DNA of 64,000 nucleotides, from positions 4,650,001-4,714,000 of the forward strand of contig JANCRA010000040.1 of NCBI GenBank assembly GCA_024362935.1. The letters run 5' to 3'. The position numbers were made by a program, and so were the translations under genes. Below, piece by piece: positions 61,065 to 64,000 of the stretch. This DNA comes from Setophaga petechia. Its lineage: Eukaryota > Chordata > Aves > Passeriformes > Parulidae. The number at the start of each line of letters is the position of its first letter. The stretch's first letter is position 1. Under the pieces are notes generated by a model, which saw only the letters and a program-made list of their open reading frames with translations, did not search any database and was not told the DNA's origin.

Positions 61065-64000
61065 GTAAGGATGATTTATATTTACATAATTTAACTTTTT
61101 CATTTTCTAACTTCAGTTTAGGATATTAAAGTAGATTTATAACACTTTATTGAAATTCTAAATCTTGCAATGTTTTAGTAAGCTGAAATCAAATTCTTAT
61201 ACAGATAGGTAAAATTGTTTTTATAAGGTCAATTTAATTAAGATTCCTGACAACAAATAACTTTGGATAGTAAATTTGTGATTTCCAGATCAAAACTTTG
61301 GGAGCAAGAACAAGAGAAACAGGACAGCAGCCAAGTTTTTATTAGAAAACATAGCAGTCCAGATAGATTTAAACTTGTATAAAGCTTTCTTGAGAATGAA
61401 ACCTTTCTTCTGGACTAGTGGAGGTACCAAAAATGCTCCAGCTGGTATAGAATTGTAGAGTTTGTCCTGCTGTCTGCTAACTTCTCACTGTATATAAAGC
61501 AATCTTGGGAAGCCATTCTCTGGCTATTCCCTATACCATTGCAGAATAGGTGGGACCCTCCTCCATGGTGAGCAGCTCTCATGAGCATTAGTTTTCACCA
61601 GAAGAAAGAATCTTTTCGTGTAGAGAGTTACACTCAATGGAGGAGATTAATCTTCTGCTGTAAATTGGTCTGGATTTGGTAGTCAGAGCCATATAAGATC
61701 TCATTTTGGGCACAAACTGCCCAAAAAATTTCAAAGCTATCAGAGATGACTAAAATATGTTTAATCAACATACTTTTTTACTTATCATAACTGCTTTATA
61801 AAAGTGTACACTTGTTTCACTGTGTAATTCAGATATTACACTTCCAAGGATATACAAATAAGTAAGTACACACTTTGATTTTAAGCAAAGCTTAAACACT
61901 CTGCTTTTAAGGCAGAAAGTGAACTTCAACATGTCAGTACTGGACAAGCCCCAAATATTTCCTGACAAGTAACATCAAAGTCCATAACAAAATTTTTTTA
62001 AAAGTTAAGTCTACTTCATTCTTTCAAGAAAAGACACATACCACAAATTTTTGTAGCTCCATCTTTCCTTTTGCATGTCTTGTTCATATATATAGATGCC
62101 ATTTTAAATGCTGCTTGAGGAAATATGGCTAAACTTCCTAGATGATTAGCCTTTTGCTTTTGGATCAAAATGCAAGTGGTCTCTGTAGAGCATCCCAGTC
62201 ACTTGTCCTTTCCAATTTTGTGTTTTTCACATTGTTTGCTACTAAGATGCTCTCAGATAAAGACACAAGGGGTCAGTGTTGTTGCACAGCAGTTTCACTG
62301 AAAGAGTAAAAAATGTGCTTCAGTCCAGAGATTTACTTACTTTAATATGGCAAGGTCTGAGAGGAGCATGAGCTCACAGCACAGACCAAAACTGGCATTG
62401 TAAGTAATCATATATTTCCTCTATGTGTCCCTACCAAAGCAAAATTATTAAAGAACTTTTTTCAATTTCAATGGTAATTAAGAAATATTTAGATATAATG
62501 TTTTCTAACTATTATATCTGCACAACTTGAAGTTGTAAATAGATTACAGAAGTAGAGGGAGATGTGAAGTTAGGCAGAAGGATCAACGGTTTTTTGGGTT
62601 TTTTTAATTATATATCAGAAAACATATACATGAAGATACAGTGGGGATCAGAACATCACTCCTATTACACTGCAGTATAAATTCTGGCTCCAGATCTCGA
62701 TCCACAGCTTCACGCAGCCAGCTGGGTTCTCTACGTACTTGTCATTGAGAGTGTTACCCAAAATCAGATGGAAGTGAAATAATTTATATGGGTAAACACA
62801 AACTGAGGACAGGAAGAAGTGCATTCAGCCTGTCTGTAGCTGTCAAAAGTACTCCTCTCCATTGCATTGTATATTCAGGTCTTGAAAAACAGTTTATCTG
62901 AACTGCTGTTGCTGTTCTTAAAAATGTTCTACAGGTTAGAGCAGAGCAGTAACAGCTGTAGAAGAGTAGTAGCAGACCAGCAGCTCTTAACAGGTCACCA
63001 TGTTCTAACATGACCTGTTGTCACTTTAACTGTCTCACAGCTGGCCCGTGGCATACTTGGTGTGTCTGGCTTTGGTTTCTGTGATTTGGTTCAAAGACCT
63101 GGCTGCTTAAAAGTAGTAATTAAAAACTTCATAGATGGAGACAAGCTCTTAAAATAGGGATAATGCTTCGATGGCTTGTCCTTCTTGAAGGCCTCAAAAT
63201 GACCTCTCTTAAATTTGATCTGAACTGATAGTTCTTCTGAAGGACATAATCTGAAAAGTTCACATTAGAATTTTACCTCCTTCTCTAATCACCGTGTTTG
63301 TCTTCAAAACCAAGATTGAGCATATATTCTTTTATACTATTGTGTGACTAACTACACAAATGGCCCATGAAAAAGGGGAAGTATTCACTGGTGTATAAAG
63401 TCCTGAGAGTATCTTTCTGACTGCTGAGGATTTGAGTCCACGGATGACTCTGTAGAAACGTTACAAAAATCTTTATTTTTTTTTTTACCTATTGGGTCAG
63501 AGTGTTCAATATCTGATAGTAATCAAACAAAGCTGTGGCATCTCTCAATATTTCTCTTCTGTTATCCCATGCTAGATGCATGGAGGGAACCCCTAGCCTC
63601 ACTGAATTCACTAAGAGCAAGCAGCCATTTATATGCATATAGATATAAGAAAATATAGAAACAACCCACCTTAATACCTTAATTGTTTGCTTTGTTACAT
63701 GCTTGGCTACACACGTGATATTTAGGACAGGCACACTTCTTCCATGCTTTTGGCATAGTTCTGCCACTTGTGAGTGTATCTTACCTCCCATTTTTTTTTT
63801 ATATTGAACTGTGGTGTTTGCCAAGTCAGAACTTGTTCATGGCAGTGCCAGTAACCTGACTATTCTAAGCAGCAACACCTGTGTTATCACTGCAGATATG
63901 GATACACAGACAATTTGTCTCTTCCTTGTGTGTAGAAACTGCAGCTGTCTGGGCTCATTAACCTGACTTTAACCCAAACTAGTGTTTTCTGCACTGTACT
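61065..64000 (+). other. ARHGAP42: Intron downstream of the last visible exon (5' part)
   Basis: The intron begins with the donor GTAAGG and runs off the window. It is AT-rich, with no recognisable repeat, RNA gene or further ARHGAP42 exon. The open frame at 63489-63824 on the minus strand has no recognised domain. Confidence 0.8.

Larger units (their letters stand above)
1..64000 (+). other. ARHGAP42: ARHGAP42 (GRAF3) gene body, internal segment
   Basis: Five exons on the + strand encode consecutive pieces of the N-terminal BAR domain of a GRAF-family RhoGAP. The order, phases and near-identity to vertebrate ARHGAP42 as I remember it identify the gene. Diagnostic residues such as [27 protein letters not shown] and [13 protein letters not shown] separate it from its paralogues ARHGAP26 and ARHGAP10, which differ at these places. 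The family is built as BAR-PH-RhoGAP-SH3. GRAF3 is known in mammals as a RhoA-inactivating protein enriched in smooth muscle that restrains contractility. The BAR domain dimerises and binds curved membrane. Neither the start codon nor the stop codon is in the window, and the flanking exons were looked for and not seen. The gene boundaries are therefore open at both ends. Confidence 0.95.

Noticed and set aside
61065..64000. The next ARHGAP42 exon (residues TRN-FE-TR…)
   Set aside because: It was looked for and not found; it lies beyond the window.

Overview
The window looks like vertebrate, specifically avian, genomic DNA, and probably from a passerine. It is AT-rich and almost entirely intronic, with short exons bounded by GT/AG splice sites. 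It carries four CR1 LINE fragments, one of which has the avian-type ATTCTGTG terminal repeat. It also carries a tRNA-Ile-derived SINE with a CR1-like tail, a design known to me from passerine birds (the TguSINE1 type). No bacterial or viral gene layout is present.

The only gene I can support is the middle of the BAR-domain part of ARHGAP42 (GRAF3), a Rho GTPase-activating protein, on the + strand. Five consecutive exons lie at 4897-4958, 32288-32359, 50004-50105, 54512-54622 and 60960-61064. Their lengths are 62, 72, 102, 111 and 105 nt. They join in a single open frame of 150 complete codons plus the last two bases of a split codon, with no stops. By my count against the human protein as I remember it, they cover about residues 84-234. 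Exon 1 and the other 5' exons lie upstream. The rest of the BAR domain and the PH, RhoGAP and SH3 domains lie downstream. The complete introns are about 27.3, 17.6, 4.4 and 6.3 kb.

Intronic content by region:
- 1-4896: unique AT-rich sequence.
- 4959-32287: a degenerate LTR-like repeat (about 6.26-6.84 kb), microsatellites near 10 kb, a CR1 (12.7 kb), a CpG-rich patch (14.9-15.2 kb), a SINE (25.9 kb), two more CR1 pieces (26.5 and 28.0 kb), a G-rich tract (29.5 kb) and hairpins.
- 32360-50003: a 1.4-kb CR1 with a broken reverse transcriptase (34.95-36.36 kb), an AT-rich hairpin cluster (36.9 kb) and a small CpG cluster with a CRE-like site (41.9 kb).
- 50106-54511: a candidate cryptic exon (54.24 kb).
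- 54623-60959: a perfect 20-bp palindrome centred on an E-box (56.2 kb) and a 29-bp perfect inverted repeat next to a direct repeat (59.0-59.1 kb).
- 61065-64000: nothing recognised.

The most unusual observations are small-scale. Two loci have an A / inverted A / A arrangement that suggests fold-back template switching (59.0 and 30.3 kb). Two intronic segments behave like in-frame alternative exons that would truncate the BAR domain (54.24 and 42.21 kb). I see no convincing undescribed multi-gene system here.
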